The translations under genes and the position numbers were made by a program. Below, piece after piece: positions 48,450-61,600 of a stretch of 64,000 nt of DNA. The DNA is from Neoarius graeffei. Lineage: Eukaryota > Chordata > Actinopteri > Siluriformes > Ariidae. The stretch spans positions 30,833,961 to 30,897,960 of the forward strand of contig NC_083592.1 of assembly GCF_027579695.1 (NCBI RefSeq). The letters are read 5' to 3'. The notes under the pieces were generated by a model, which worked only from the letters and a program-made list of their open reading frames with translations, had not been told where the DNA came from and searched no databases. The stretch's first letter is position 1; each line of letters opens with the position of its first letter.

Positions 48450-49015
48450 TGCATACAAACAGGAAACAGATGAAAGGAAAAGCCTTTGGCTATTACTGGG
48501 TTCAGTAATACAAGCAATAACTTGTATTACTGAACCTAGGAACAATTATGTGACAATTAAGGTTCACAACTTGCCTTGATCCCAACTCCTTTGGAAAATT
48601 TCATCTTTATTTAATCATACTTCTTTGCTTTTGTGAAAGGATTTTTGCATATATTCCTATGGATTTAGCTAATTTAAGCTTATGAGCATCATAACACCTA
48701 TTCACTCATTTTCAGGGAGTAGTTGAATCTAGTTAATCTAGCTTGATTACACAACAAAGGAGATATATGCGCTTAACGTTTCGTCTATGCAACCTATAGC
48801 ATTACATCTTAGATATTTTCATGATGTTCATAGCATTTCATTAGTTATATATAAAAGTACAATAACAGCCTTACATATGACTGCTTACTTATTTTCGAAT
48901 ATGAAACTTTAACAATGATATTCTAACTAATGATGTCATGTAGCAAAATGCAACTTTCTTTATGAAAAACAAAGCAAACATTTAGGGAAATGCATATTAG
49001 ACTTGTTAAATTGTC

Positions 49016-49450
49016 ATCAGCAATACTTTGGTACAAATGGGTTAATTTATGCATCCATTACATATATGAGTAAGAATTGTAAACCAGTATCAAATTCAAA
49101 TATTATTCAAAATACATCATATTACAGTGCATTCTATGTAACAAAAAAATATATATATATAGAACAATATCAAAGATAGTTAACAAATAAGCAAATATTT
49201 TCTCTCTCAGTTTTTATCTCAGGAATATCAGCAATACTTTAGTACAAATGGGTTGATTTATGCATCTATTACAATACGTGCATGAATAAGAATTGTAAAT
49301 CAGTATCAAATTCAAATATTCAAAATACACCATATAACAATGCATTCTATGTAACAAAAAAATAAAATAAAAATCACAATTTATATAGAACAATATCATA
49401 ATCAAAGATGGTTAACAAATAAGCAAATACTTTCTCAGTTTTTAGCTCAG
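49016..49450. repeat. malt1: Tandem duplication of about 215 bases in the presumed MALT1 3' UTR
   Basis: The segment cagcaatactttggtacaaa to ttctctctcagtttttatct repeats as cagcaatactttagtacaaa to ctttctcagtttttagctca, with scattered differences and small insertions. The second copy reaches to within a few bases of the MALT1 stop codon. Confidence 0.85.
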
Positions 49451-49460
49451 GCTCACCAGT

Positions 49461-52400
49461 TCAAGGCTGGTTGTATAAATGTAAGCTGTCCATGAATCTA
49501 TTCTGCATATCTTCAATGTCTTCAGTGGTTTCAATGGGCACACTGGGTAGATGCATACAAGATGAATATGAATTATTTTCATCGTGATAAGCATAATCGT
49601 TGTGCAGAGAGTCTCTATAAGCCCCAGCAGCTCCGTGCAAGGGCTCACAGACGTGAAGGAATGGGCTGCTGGGCTGTGGATGGTGGCAGGGAATCCTGTG
49701 GACCAGTAGTCGCTCGGCTCCTGGGCTTGGGCTCGGGCTGGTGGATGGGCTATGGGGCATGAGGCATGTCTGCTGACAGCTGTTCCTCCTGGTGGGCCGG
49801 TGCAGGTCCAGCTTTGCTATTAGGGGCTTACCAATGTCCACCTCTTTGGTCCATTGTACCTGCTCATCTAGAGATTTAAATTCAGCCTGCAGACAGACAG
49901 TGAAGACCAGGTTCTCCTGTGGGTTGGGGGGGGGGGAGACATTGGAAAATGCTTTGAGACCAGAGAGTCTCTAACCAATTTGCATTCTTATTCAAAGAAT
50001 AATTCAATCTAGCCACTAAAGGTACAGTGTTTGTTTATATAAAAGGTTGGAGATACAGAGCAGGGCATCTTCTGACAGCATTCCTCTTGACACAATCTCT
50101 CCAGATCATCCAGGGTCCTCAACCCTCTCTTGTGCTCTCTACTCTTCAGCTCAACCCACAAGCTTGATTCTTGTCAGCTAACTATTTTTGTGTTGATTTG
50201 GACATATGCTTGGGATTACTGTCCTGCTGGAAGATCCAGTGATGACCCAGTTTTAGCTTCCTGGCAGAGGAGCCAGATTTTGATTCAAAATGTCCTGGTA
50301 TTTCATGGAGGCCATGATGCCATGGACCCTAACAAGGTTTCCAGGGCCTTTGGAAGAAAAACAGCCACAAACTATCACAGAACTTCCAACATATTTTACA
50401 GTTGGGATCAGGTTCTTTTCATCCTTGTTTTTATACCAAACCCACCTTGAATGTTTATTGCCAAAAAGCTCCATTTTTGTTACATCAGACCAGAACACGG
50501 TCCCAGTCAAAGTTGCAGTCGCGTTTCGCAAACTTTAGGCGCTTATGTTTGCGGTTAACTGACAGAACAGGCTTTTTTCCCCCCTGGCTAGAGATGAAAG
50601 TGGAGCAAAGGAAAAAACCCTGAAATGGGGGGGGGGGGGGGGGGGGACACGTCCCTCAAAAATATTTTAATAACATAACACGCAAAACCCGGCATTCTAG
50701 TACTTATTTTCACTAAAACAAGTTATAACTTTTAAGCCTTTTTCTTTCATGTACATTAATGATTAACATGTCAAAAATATCAAATTTAATTCCCCGAGTT
50801 AATGAGTAATTTTCAGGAGTGCATTTAGAAAACACAGTGATTTTCCTGCTACACAGTTCATTACTTTGAAAAAAAAAATCAGACAGTTGAAGGTAAACTC
50901 AGCAAAATCCCAAAACAGTACTGTTAAAAAGTAAAGGTCTATTAGAGTTTCTAAAGCTTTCAGGTTTCAATGTTGGGACATTGATAAACGAGGCTCAATC
51001 TTTTAGTAGAGTTGTGCGTTTGCAGAAGCTAAAGTGAACTAAAAATTTCCAGTTCATATTTATGCGAGTTGAAGCCAATTGTTTACATTAGCTCGTATTG
51101 TCTGTAAATTTAAACACACCAATGAACACCAAATTTCACATATAAATCAGGGGCATAGTGTGTGTGTGTCACACACTGACGGGCAGCCTGAGTACATTAT
51201 GTAACAAAAAATAACCACCATTGGTAGTTTTAGGCAGCTTAGAAACCAGCTCTTCCATTATTGCTGTTTCTTCCACGTTTTCTTGATGTTGTGTTCTAGA
51301 AACGGCACTAAAACAGCTTCGAAACCACAACATGCAACTTTGATGGGGAAAAAAAAATTGCTTACCTCTCTTCATGTCGAAAGAAGGAGAAAAGTTTTGC
51401 TTGTTTTGACATGGCGAATTATTAACACGAGAAAATACTCAATTCGCAACTAAAAAGACTGCAGCTGCACTGGCAGCTTGAACATGCTTTCTAGTGCGAT
51501 TGTGTTGCGCTTACGCAGAACGGCGTCAGTCCTGTGCGCCTTAGCACGTGCACCTGAAGGTGCGCCTAACGAGCTCCGGCACGCGCGCCGTTAACAAAGA
51601 ACACCTGTCTTTAATCAATGAACTGTGTTTGGGCTATTTAAGGACTGCACCCATGCAAGGACGATGCGAAGTATTATGCCGCATCTAGGAACGCGAAAAA
51701 TCCCAAAAATAAATTTCTCCATTCGGAAAACCGGAGGTTTTCAAGAGTTGTGTCAAATATCCAGATTTCCGGGTCATTAGCAGAAAAAAATCCGGCAGAA
51801 AATCTAAAAACCCGGAATTCCGGGAAATTCCGGAACACTTTCATGACTACCTGGCATACCTTCCAAATAACCTTAGTATGGAAGTGGCGTCTGATGGTGG
51901 TTTTGGAGACTTGGAAACCCCAAGATTTTTATTTTTTCTTGTAATTCACCAACAGTAATCCTTAGGGATTTTTTTTTGCCTCTCTCACCCTCCTCCTCAC
52001 TGGACATGGGGCAAAATAAACTTGGGTCCTCTTCCAGCCAAGTTTGTATCAGTTCCAGTTGGTGTCCACTTTTTTATTATTGTCCTAACAGTAGAAATGG
52101 GCATTTTCAGGCGAGTGGCTATAATAGCCGAGTTCCAATTAACCGCCGAGTTCCCTTTAACGGCCGGGTGTACGCGTGTGTTGTGACAAATAAAGGCCGG
52201 TTCCGAATACTCGCCGGGGTCTAAAAAAAAAAAAAAGCGTCCGAACGTTCTATCTAGAATCTTGAGGCCCAGCACTTTTCTGGTTTTCTGGTGTTTAAAC
52301 GATTTTGCATTGCATATAGTTTTCTACCGAAACAATATGAATGAATGAATGAATGAATGAAATTATTTCTATAATACTGTTTACAACATTTTGTTACGTG

Positions 52401-55400
52401 ATAATAAACATGCCATTTCAATGTTATAATCTTGGTCTACCGTAATATTTCTTGAGGAATGCAACTCCGTAACTTTTGACAGATGTCTTAGCCACCCCTT
52501 TGGGTATACCCAACGAAAGCCAGCGTGTGTGGTGACATTGAGGACTGCGGGTTTCCAAGGTTGGACTGCTGCTTCTGTTAAACGACCTAAATTGCCGAAT
52601 GCATGCGTCAAAGCACACACTGAGTTTTATTAAAGACCTTATACCATTTCACTTGCCCTTACCCATTCGGATCTGGAAGACGCTTTACAAAAAAGGTGAG
52701 AGCGTTCTAACATGCATTTCAGTCTGCTCGCGGCCAATCTAATCCAAGGGGCCTTTTCAACAAGTAATCTGTCGTGCAAGTTGGGCAGAAGCACGCGTCA
52801 GGCAGGCAACATGTAGGCCTACAAGTCAGTAACCTATTCAACTAACTTTCATCCGAACTTTAAGTTTTCTACGGGGTCGAGCCACCGTACCAACTCACTC
52901 GGGGAATAGGCTCATATCGGCCAAATAGGGAGACATCTTGGAGAGAAACGTGATGCAAGATGACAGTATGTAGCCACTGCAGGTCACTTATTTTTCAGCA
53001 TAAGAAAAAACCCTTTGGTTTGACACTTCGCACCCTAATTATGTTGCTTCAACGTCGCGCCCTCCATACAATTTCAGATTGACAGACATCGCCAAGCGCA
53101 AAGGGTGGAGGCTGCATGGGTGAGGGTGATAGCAAGTGACCATAACTTTGCAGAGTAATTAAATCACAGTGCTGCGCACAGACAATGGTGTGGTTTCTTG
53201 ATTATTTTGTAAAGCATGCGCTTAACTAGTCATTAACAGGAAAAGGTGTGTGATTTATCCTTTATCCACCCCGACTGTGCCATGCGAAGATGCATTCTGC
53301 GTCTTCAAAATTCCCCGAAGTCGGCACCGTGCTATCTGTAATCTAACTCTAAACAAACTGTAAGTTATACTGGTTAAAAGTAGGCCTATCTGAGAATGAT
53401 TTTTTTCCCCGTTTTGAGGTAGATTTTGGGGAAGGTGTTTGTGAAGAAGGAATTAATCGCCTGTTCCAAATAGCCGCCTCGTCTCTAATACGCGCCGGGT
53501 CTCTTACGTGATTGAGACAAATAATCGCCCGGGCTATTATTTGGTATTTTACGGTATATATATATATATATATTTTTTTTAATATAACCATTCCCTGACT
53601 TAAACTCATTTGGTTTGGGAATTCTCTTGTCTTTCCCATGTTGATGGATGACTAAGGGAATTTGGCCTCTGGGTCACCTCATATTTCTACCCCAGTTAAT
53701 CAGGAAGTCATGGATTACAGCTTGAGAGTTCCTACACACTCCAATCAACTCAAAAATGTACAATTTAAATGGGAGACATGCTTCGGTTGCATTGTGTACA
53801 TTACAATTTCCAGGGGTGCCAATAATAGTGGCATGTGTTTTTGTTGAAAAAAAAATTTTTGATGAGGGATTTAATTTTCTCTGAATAAATTTATTTCAAT
53901 TAAAAGGCTGGATTTTTCTCATTTCAGTGGGAGATGAAGCGACTTCACCAAAAGGTGGCCCTGTATACACACATGCAAACACGCTCGTATACGCGCGCAC
54001 ACAGTTCTATATATATTTTGTTCAAGCAAAAATTATAGGAGTCCTACCTTAAGCTTTTGTAGCGAACGGAGTCTGGTATAAAGGCAGTGCTGGGGAAGAC
54101 TTCCTGAGAGCAGGTAACTTCCTGTTTCTTCTGGAGTTTCTTTATTCATCATCTTAGGGTCAAGGTCCTGCAGGAACAGACACAAATGCTCCCTTATTTC
54201 TGTTACCTAAACACTCACTGATGAGCAATAAAGATATGAAACAACATTTAATTTTATAATATACAACTCAAGAAGGGAATATCTTTTGGAAGGAGACATC
54301 ATCCATATGCTCACGGAAAGGTTGATGAGGTGAGCTTGACAAGAGGACATCTCCTCTGGCTTCTTAACAATGTTGGTGTAGATGACGAGTACATTGGAGA
54401 ATTCTGCCGCAAAGCCCAATTTTAGCTGCACGCCACATTCAAAGTCCAGAGTCATGCTTTCTGGTAGCTCTGGAGTGCAATAAAAATGAAGAATTAACAG
54501 ATTCTACAGATACGCACAATATTTTTCTGCCAGCATTTCCACCATAGATAACTCATCTTTTTTTTTTTTTTTGTCAATAATTTACCGTGTGCTTTAGCCC
54601 AGAGGAGGCTGTGAGCTTGAACCACATCTGAAGACTCTTCAGGAAGGATGGGGTCAGTCAGGGAGCGTCTCTCCGAAAGGCTGCTGCGGATCTCAAGAGC
54701 CTGTTTCCCTTTAGTGGGATCAAACTGGCCCATGTCTACAACACAACCCAACAACACATGAAGAGTTACGCTGGTGCTTTTGCTAAGCATGAGTGCCAGT
54801 ATAATATCAGTCAAAACAAAATTCTATTCTTACGAGATAATATTACCAAGGTCTTTTGCTAGAAATCAATCAGTTAGTGTTTCTAATTGAAAAAAACATA
54901 AACCAGTCCTGTTATCATCTTGCCATTACATGCTTTCAGATTAGTCAGAAGAGACCAATTTATAGGTGAACACACCCCATAATCTAAGCTTAAACAGAAA
55001 AACATTCACCCTATCTTCCTTAGATCACAAGTTCGAATCCTGATGATGCCACAGCCACCTATGGCCAGGAGCCCAAGAGAGCAACACTGGCCAGGCCATC
55101 AGGGAGGGAGGGGTGGCATACTCTCTCTCCTCGGTCAATCACAGTCACACTAGCCAATCATGGGCATCTGTAAGCTTATGCCTTACGGAAGTGGGTAGGC
55201 AGTGCTTTCCTCAGAGTGTGTTATGCCACCAGCTGACTTTGCATGAGCAGCAGTTTGAAAAGATGCAGCTGACTGGCTTCACATATCTTGGAAACACATA
55301 GCTTTTACCCTCCCTGGCTGATAGCTGTTGAGCGATAGGGGACAGCTGTCTGATGGGTGGGAACTGGCCAGGATTAAATTAACGAGACAATCTGGGGGGG

Positions 55401-55605
55401 GATCCAATTAAAAATATAGTGTTGTTAATTGAACAAAGAAAAACATAATGGTTGAGATGGTGAAGCTTTCTGTAAGGAGACATTTATTTAATATTTATGG
55501 AACGAGTTTCCAGTGTCAAGTGTTGTAACTGAGTAGGTTTTCCACCATGGAAAATTCTTCAGGACTGTGTTTCCTGGTTTCTCAGAAATTTTTTCTTGTT
55601 TTACT

Positions 55606-55646
<41 letters not shown>

Positions 55647-58600
55647 CCGATGAGGGAACAACTATTTATACCTGCTATAATGCAAGTGATAACAGGAACC
55701 AATTTGTTTCATATAAATATAAAAAGGATGGCATGTCAATCATTAATAAATTAAAAATTGCAATCATTGGCAAACTGCTGTGGTATAAGAGGAATAAAAC
55801 ACTTCAAGGTTGTAACAGCTCTCTGCAGCATGTCAAGCTGGAGTACACTACCCGGATTGTTGACTAGCACACACGGTCATGTTTATGACAGTCTGTCTTA
55901 CATTATGCATCAATTCCGAATGAAAGGTTATTGACTGCAGTGAAAACGGACAGTATATAGGAAGATCTTCACACCCTCTGCCACGCTGTCCAGGAGCACA
56001 GTAATTTTTTCATCTTCCAAGAGCCGCTCTTTTAGAAACTTGATGAAGACGCCATTGGTGAATCCACTGGAGCTTAACTCAAAAGCTTCTGCATCTTGAC
56101 AGCTTCAACAGTAAGACATGAAAATTTGATTCTCTAATTAAATTTGTTGCATTTAAGATTTAAAATTTCACAGAAATAACAAATCAGTGGCTTTAAACTT
56201 GACACTTACGTGGCATAACCGAACACGATGTTGGCTGTGACCTTGAGCGTAACGTTTGGCATGTCCTTATCATGAACGTTTCTAAAAGGACATTTACAGA
56301 ACTTAGAGTAATGAAAGATTAAACTTTATGAGCAAATACAGACAAAACATGTAATGAGCTATGAAAGAATATGTTTGATTTAGTTACGATTTTGAATCAC
56401 TTAAACAAACACCGGATTGGTTTTATCCAATAATTTTAGCTGCAGTGAATAAAAATATGAATTAAGCTTTATATATGCTTCATAAACGTAGTTCTACAAG
56501 TTCCAGCTTACCTTTTCCTGCACATATCAAGAAGGAAGACGTTGAGACCAGTCTCTTTTTCCTGCATCAGTTTCAGAATGCTTTGCACACACAAGCAGTT
56601 TGCTGATCGGTACGGGTTTGGGGCATCAACTGGCACCATGAAGCTATTTCCAAAGTTCTCATACCCATGTCCAGCATAGTACAACAAGCCTGTAAATTAG
56701 AATATATTTCTGACCATCAGTGTACCTGAATAATAGAGAGCTGAGAAACTGTATCTTAGTTTAGCCCAAGACTGATTACACAATGCTTTCATACATATTC
56801 AACTTTTGTATGAGGTTGCAGTACCATAAACGCCTTTGTGCAGCAGGGAGAGAAACTCCTCTACAGCGTTACGCATCTCTGACTCCGTCAGGTCAAGCAG
56901 TGAGACCACTTTAAAGTTGAGCTGACGAAGCAGGTTGGTGAGGTCATACACATCCACCATGGGCGCCTTCAGCTTAGGGTGGTTCTGATAAGACATGTTC
57001 CCTATCAGCAAGGCCACTTTGTCTGTAGCTGTGACCAAACAGAAAGTGTTCAAATTATGCAAAGAAGTATTTTGTGTATGTGGCATCATTACAGGCTCCA
57101 TCACCAGTCTTATAACTTTTTTTATTCATTAAAAAGAAATGACATATTTACAGATACACAACTATATAGTCACATCTCATCTCATTATCTCTAGCCGCTT
57201 TATCATGTTCTACAGGGTCGCAGGCAAGCTGGAGCCTATCCCAGCTGACTACGGGCGAAAGGCGGGGTACACCCTGGACAAGTCGCCAGGTCATCACAGG
57301 GCTGACACATAGACACAGACAACCATTCACACTCACATTCACACCTACGGTCAATTTAGAGTCACCAGTTAACCTAACCTGCATGTCTTTGGACTGTGGG
57401 GGAAAACGGAGCACCCGGAGGAAACCCACGCGGACAAGGGGAGAACATGCAAACTCCACACAGAAAGGCCCTCGCCGGCCACGGGGCTCGAACCCGGACC
57501 TTTTTGCTGTGAGGCGACAGCGCTAACCACTACACCACCGTGCCGCCCCTATATAGTTACATTTGCTATGAAATGTCTAAGGAACAAGTTTTTCCTGTTA
57601 TAACAGCTATAAACAGTAATCCCACTTTTCTTAGTTAATAAAATAATAGTTAACGTTAATAACCAGTGTTGTAGTCAAGTCACTAAACCTCGAGTCCGGG
57701 TCCAGTCTCAAGTCCCCAGTGTTCAAGTCCAAGTCATAAAAAAAAATTCGAGTTGTGTCCAAACACTCCAACCGCACCGTTTGACGGTGGCTGTTTTTGC
57801 ACCATTAACATTAGTTTGTTCCTGAACAGGACGTATGAACAGGTGAATGTGCTTCTCTTTGTCAGGGAGCGTGAAGAAGTATTCCGTCAGAGATGGTTGG
57901 GAGACGGATGCAAGTGCAGAAGGCGCGTTTATTAATACAAGTGAAGACACGTAAACAATCCAGAACAGCAGGCAAAATCATAAAACAGGCAATAGGTCGA
58001 GCAAGGCACAAACAGGCTATCAGAGACTCGGCAAAATAATAGACGAGAAACAGGAAATCAGGGATCAGGAAACCAAACAAGGAAATAAGGCTCGGTAAGG
58101 TGTCAGCAACACAACTCAATACTTCGCAAAGTAAGTGTGTTTTCACAGTTTTTATATAGGTGCTCTGATTGCACCTGCACAGGATTAAGGCGCGAGTCGT
58201 TTACGGTACGTGTGAGAGTCCGCTTGGAGCATGCGCTGTCCGCAGCTCGCCCAAGAGTCTATCTGATGCACAGGTGTGACACTCTTACACGAAATTAGTA
58301 CAGAATTAATGGAGATATAAACATCTTATGCCAAATTATTATTATAATGTTACAAAAAATAAAGAAAAAATCCAAGTCCTCGTCTCCAATTTACGAGACC
58401 GAATGCAGTTAATGCACGAGTCCGAGTCATCAGCGCTCAAGTCAGAGTCGAGTCACGAGTCCTTAAAATTAGGGCACGAGTCGGACTGGACTCCAAGTCC
58501 TGGACTCGAGTACTACAAGCCTGTTAATAACACAAAACATGAAGCACAGACACTGGAGATTCCTTCAACAAATAGTTAAAAAAAAATAGAATGAATCGCC

Positions 58601-61600
58601 ATATAAATAAATGTGTTTTTGTATATGACAGATTTTTAATCCATCTGTTATTGGTCTTAGATTATGTGGACCTAACTATTTCACCATACAGGTCCCTGTC
58701 AATTAGCTGTTACTATAAAAATAATAACATCCAATCAGAATCAAGCATTCTACAGTGCTGTGGTATGAATAATATTTAATACCCGTAACCACTGATGCAA
58801 TATCATTCCATTAAAAAAATCTAACATTTCACATTTTGTATATTTAAATCCCAGGAACTTTTAGCCAAATTAGTTTGGTTTTTAGGAAGAAATTTAAGTT
58901 ACAAAAGGCATACACACTGCTACATTAGAATGCAGACTGAACTTTTGTAATACCCACCGTAAGGCTTCTCGAGACTGTCATCTGAAAATGAAAGCCACAA
59001 AAACGCAGTTAAAAGAAAAAAACAAACAAGAAAACCACTAAACATGAGAGCAGGTTGAGGAACCAGTCTATAATTGTAGACGTGAACTTACACTGTCCGA
59101 TGGCTATGAAGTCATCTGTTAAAAAGATAAATAAATAAAAAAGTATGTGAAATAGCTCAATCTGAACTGACATAAGGTGATGGCAATGAGAGAAGAAGCA
59201 AAGCAGGAAAAGAACAACCCACATCAGAAATCAGTAGCATTTCAAGGAAATCTGATTTCTTGTTTTATGAACTTGCTTAGTTCATTAATTGAAGATGTTT
59301 TATTGCAAGAGTAGAGAACAGGAAAGAATGAGCTATAAAAATACAGCTAGATGAATGATAAGTGTTGCCCAATGTTTTCCTGCTTTCTTATCTCTCTTTT
59401 TCTAAGAAAATAATGTAACTCGTATAATAGGCTAAGAAAAAAGGGTTCTTTTAGGGGTTTTTGGGTAGCTAAGGACTCTTACCATGCTAAAGAGGTTCTA
59501 CTTGGAGCCCTCTCTGCTCGAGAAACACTGTTATGGAGGTTCTTTCAGGGTTTCCACAGAGGTCCCTTAAACCACAGAATGCTTAAAACATCTAGATGTT
59601 TTTGCTTTTTTTTTTTCTGAGAGTGTCACATGTGCATGCACTGAAAGTGTGAAGGAAATTAGAGACTAAAAAGAACCCAAAGGTGGAAGAACCGTATTTC
59701 AAGTTTGGTACATGCAGACAAATGACTATTCCTCACCACCATATCTTGTTTTCTGAACAGATGCTCAGCTCCATAGTGGGGTCTTTTTATTGCTGCTATC
59801 TCCATCCCACCAGTAAACAGAAGAATATTAAAAGAGCGTTGACGAGAGTATTGATAAAAAGCCTGGAAATTATGTACAGCATGCACCAAGTATGTGTTGA
59901 TTAGAACTGGTTTAATAGACGTCCAGATTCAGATTGGGTGAATGGAGGATATGTCCAAAATCCCCAGAGAGACAGGAAGGAGGGACAGTATGTCTTGCTA
60001 AATACCTTCAGAACATTCTGTTGCCCCTGAAAACTGGAAGGTTGTCCTCGGCCCTTTTACTTCAGAATAAGAGCAGTTACTTGAGGACTGAAGTGCATTA
60101 AGTTGATGGTAGAGCTATGATGTACTGTAATAGCTCAGTTTGCTTTATTAATCACTTTAAATAAGGTTGATCGGTATTTCAGAGTTGCCATACCTACGAG
60201 GATGTCTACTTCGTTGCTCCAGGTCCGCTCGTTATTGCAGGAGATTTCACAGCGATATCTTCCCTGGTGCTCCAGCATCAAATACGGGATCTAATCCAAC
60301 AAACAAAGAATTTTTCCCAATCAACTGATTACTGTTTTGTAATAACAAAGCCTTTAACTGAAAAAAAAAAATTAGTGACACTATTCACACAATAACGCAG
60401 AACCTGGACCACACCGCATAGAATACATAACTCAGCAAAACTGCTTCACATTAGCTATTGAGCCACAAACCTCAAAGAACCTTGTGTGTATGCCTGTATT
60501 GTGCATGCGCGCCACTCATTTCTTACACCGAGTTTCCTTTTCGTGGCATTCTTTAAAGGAGCCCCGTTTCTGTACCACTGGTAGTGTGGCAGCGGCTTTC
60601 CCACAGCTCCACACTCCAGATGTAGAGCATCTCCCACTAGCAATGACTGAGGCTTGGGCTGTAACACCACTCTCAGTCTTCCTTCGGAAGGAATAGACAT
60701 CAACCCTTAAAGAAAGACAAAATAATACATTTCTATACAGACATCAAACTACCTCAAATGTATTTTTTTATGAGGGGGTAAGCTAACAATTTACCATTAT
60801 TGTAATTAGCTTCTGAACACAAGTACCAACTTATGAAATTCATTGGTGACAAATTTGTGATGCCATACAATAGAATACATTTAATAAACCCGATTTCTCA
60901 AAAAAAAAAAATCTAAAAAGATTAAGAAATGGGGCGGCACGGTGGTGTAGTGGTTAGCGCTGTCGCCTCACAGCAAGAAGGTCCTGGGTTCGAGCCCAGT
61001 GGCCGACGAGGGAGTTCGCATGTTCTCCCCTTGTCCGCGTGGGTTTCCTCCGGGTGCTCCGGTTTCCCCCACAGTCCAAAGACATGCAGGTTAGGTGAAC
61101 TGGTGACTCTAAATTGACCGTAGGTGTGAATGTGAGTGTGAATGGTTGTCTGTGTCTGTGTGTCAGCCCTGTGATGACCTGGCGACTTGTCCAGGGTGTA
61201 CCCCGCCTTTCGCCCGTAGTCAGCTGGGATAGGCTCCAGCTTGCCTGCAACCCTGTAGAACAGGATAAAGCGGCTAGAGATAATGAGATGAGATGAGATT
61301 AAGAAATGAGATCCATCCATTATCTGTAACCTCTTATCCTGTACAGGGTCACGGGCAAGCTGGAGCCTATCCCAGCTGACTATGGGCGAGAGGCGGGGTA
61401 CACCCTGGACAAGTCGCCAGATCATCACAGGGCTGACACACAGAGACAAACAACCATTCACACCTACGGTCAATTTAGAACCACCAATTAGCCTAACCTG
61501 CATGTCTTCGGACTGTAGGGGAAACCGGAGCACCCGGAGGAAACCCACGCAGACACGGGGAGAACATGCGAACTCCCTCGTCGGCCACTAGGCTCGAACC

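Larger units (their letters stand above)
50180..53960 (-). mobile_element. Old Tc1-like transposon in MALT1, split by two further insertions
   Basis: Minus-strand pieces in order are: MGKTREFPNQMSLSQ near 53640-53580 (transposase N-terminus), then RLKMPISTVRTIIKKWTPTG and NLAGRGPKF at 52125-52010 (HTH and hook), and TVFWSDVTKMELFGNKHSRW, LIPTVKYVGSSVIVCGCFSS at 50530-50330. Between the first two lies an insertion (52128-53556) and between the last two another (about 50595-51845). Ends are eroded, so limits are approximate. It occupies the long last intron of MALT1 (49917-54047). Confidence 0.75.

Noticed and set aside
55547-55867. 106-residue ORF with (RE)n
   Set aside because: Runs through a (GA)n microsatellite in a MALT1 intron, with no motif and no splice or homology support.
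60529-60705. Donor at 60528 (ctcg/gtgtaa) for the MALT1 Ig2 exon
   Set aside because: It would put the next exon out of phase; the stronger donor two bases later (ggt/gtaaga, exon end 60527) keeps the frame and the KLGIPYLMLEHQG join expected from the human protein.
60922-61548. 208-residue ORF and many similar ORFs with [15 protein letters not shown] or [13 protein letters not shown]
   Set aside because: They are translations of the SINE body that recur wherever the SINE occurs; not genes.
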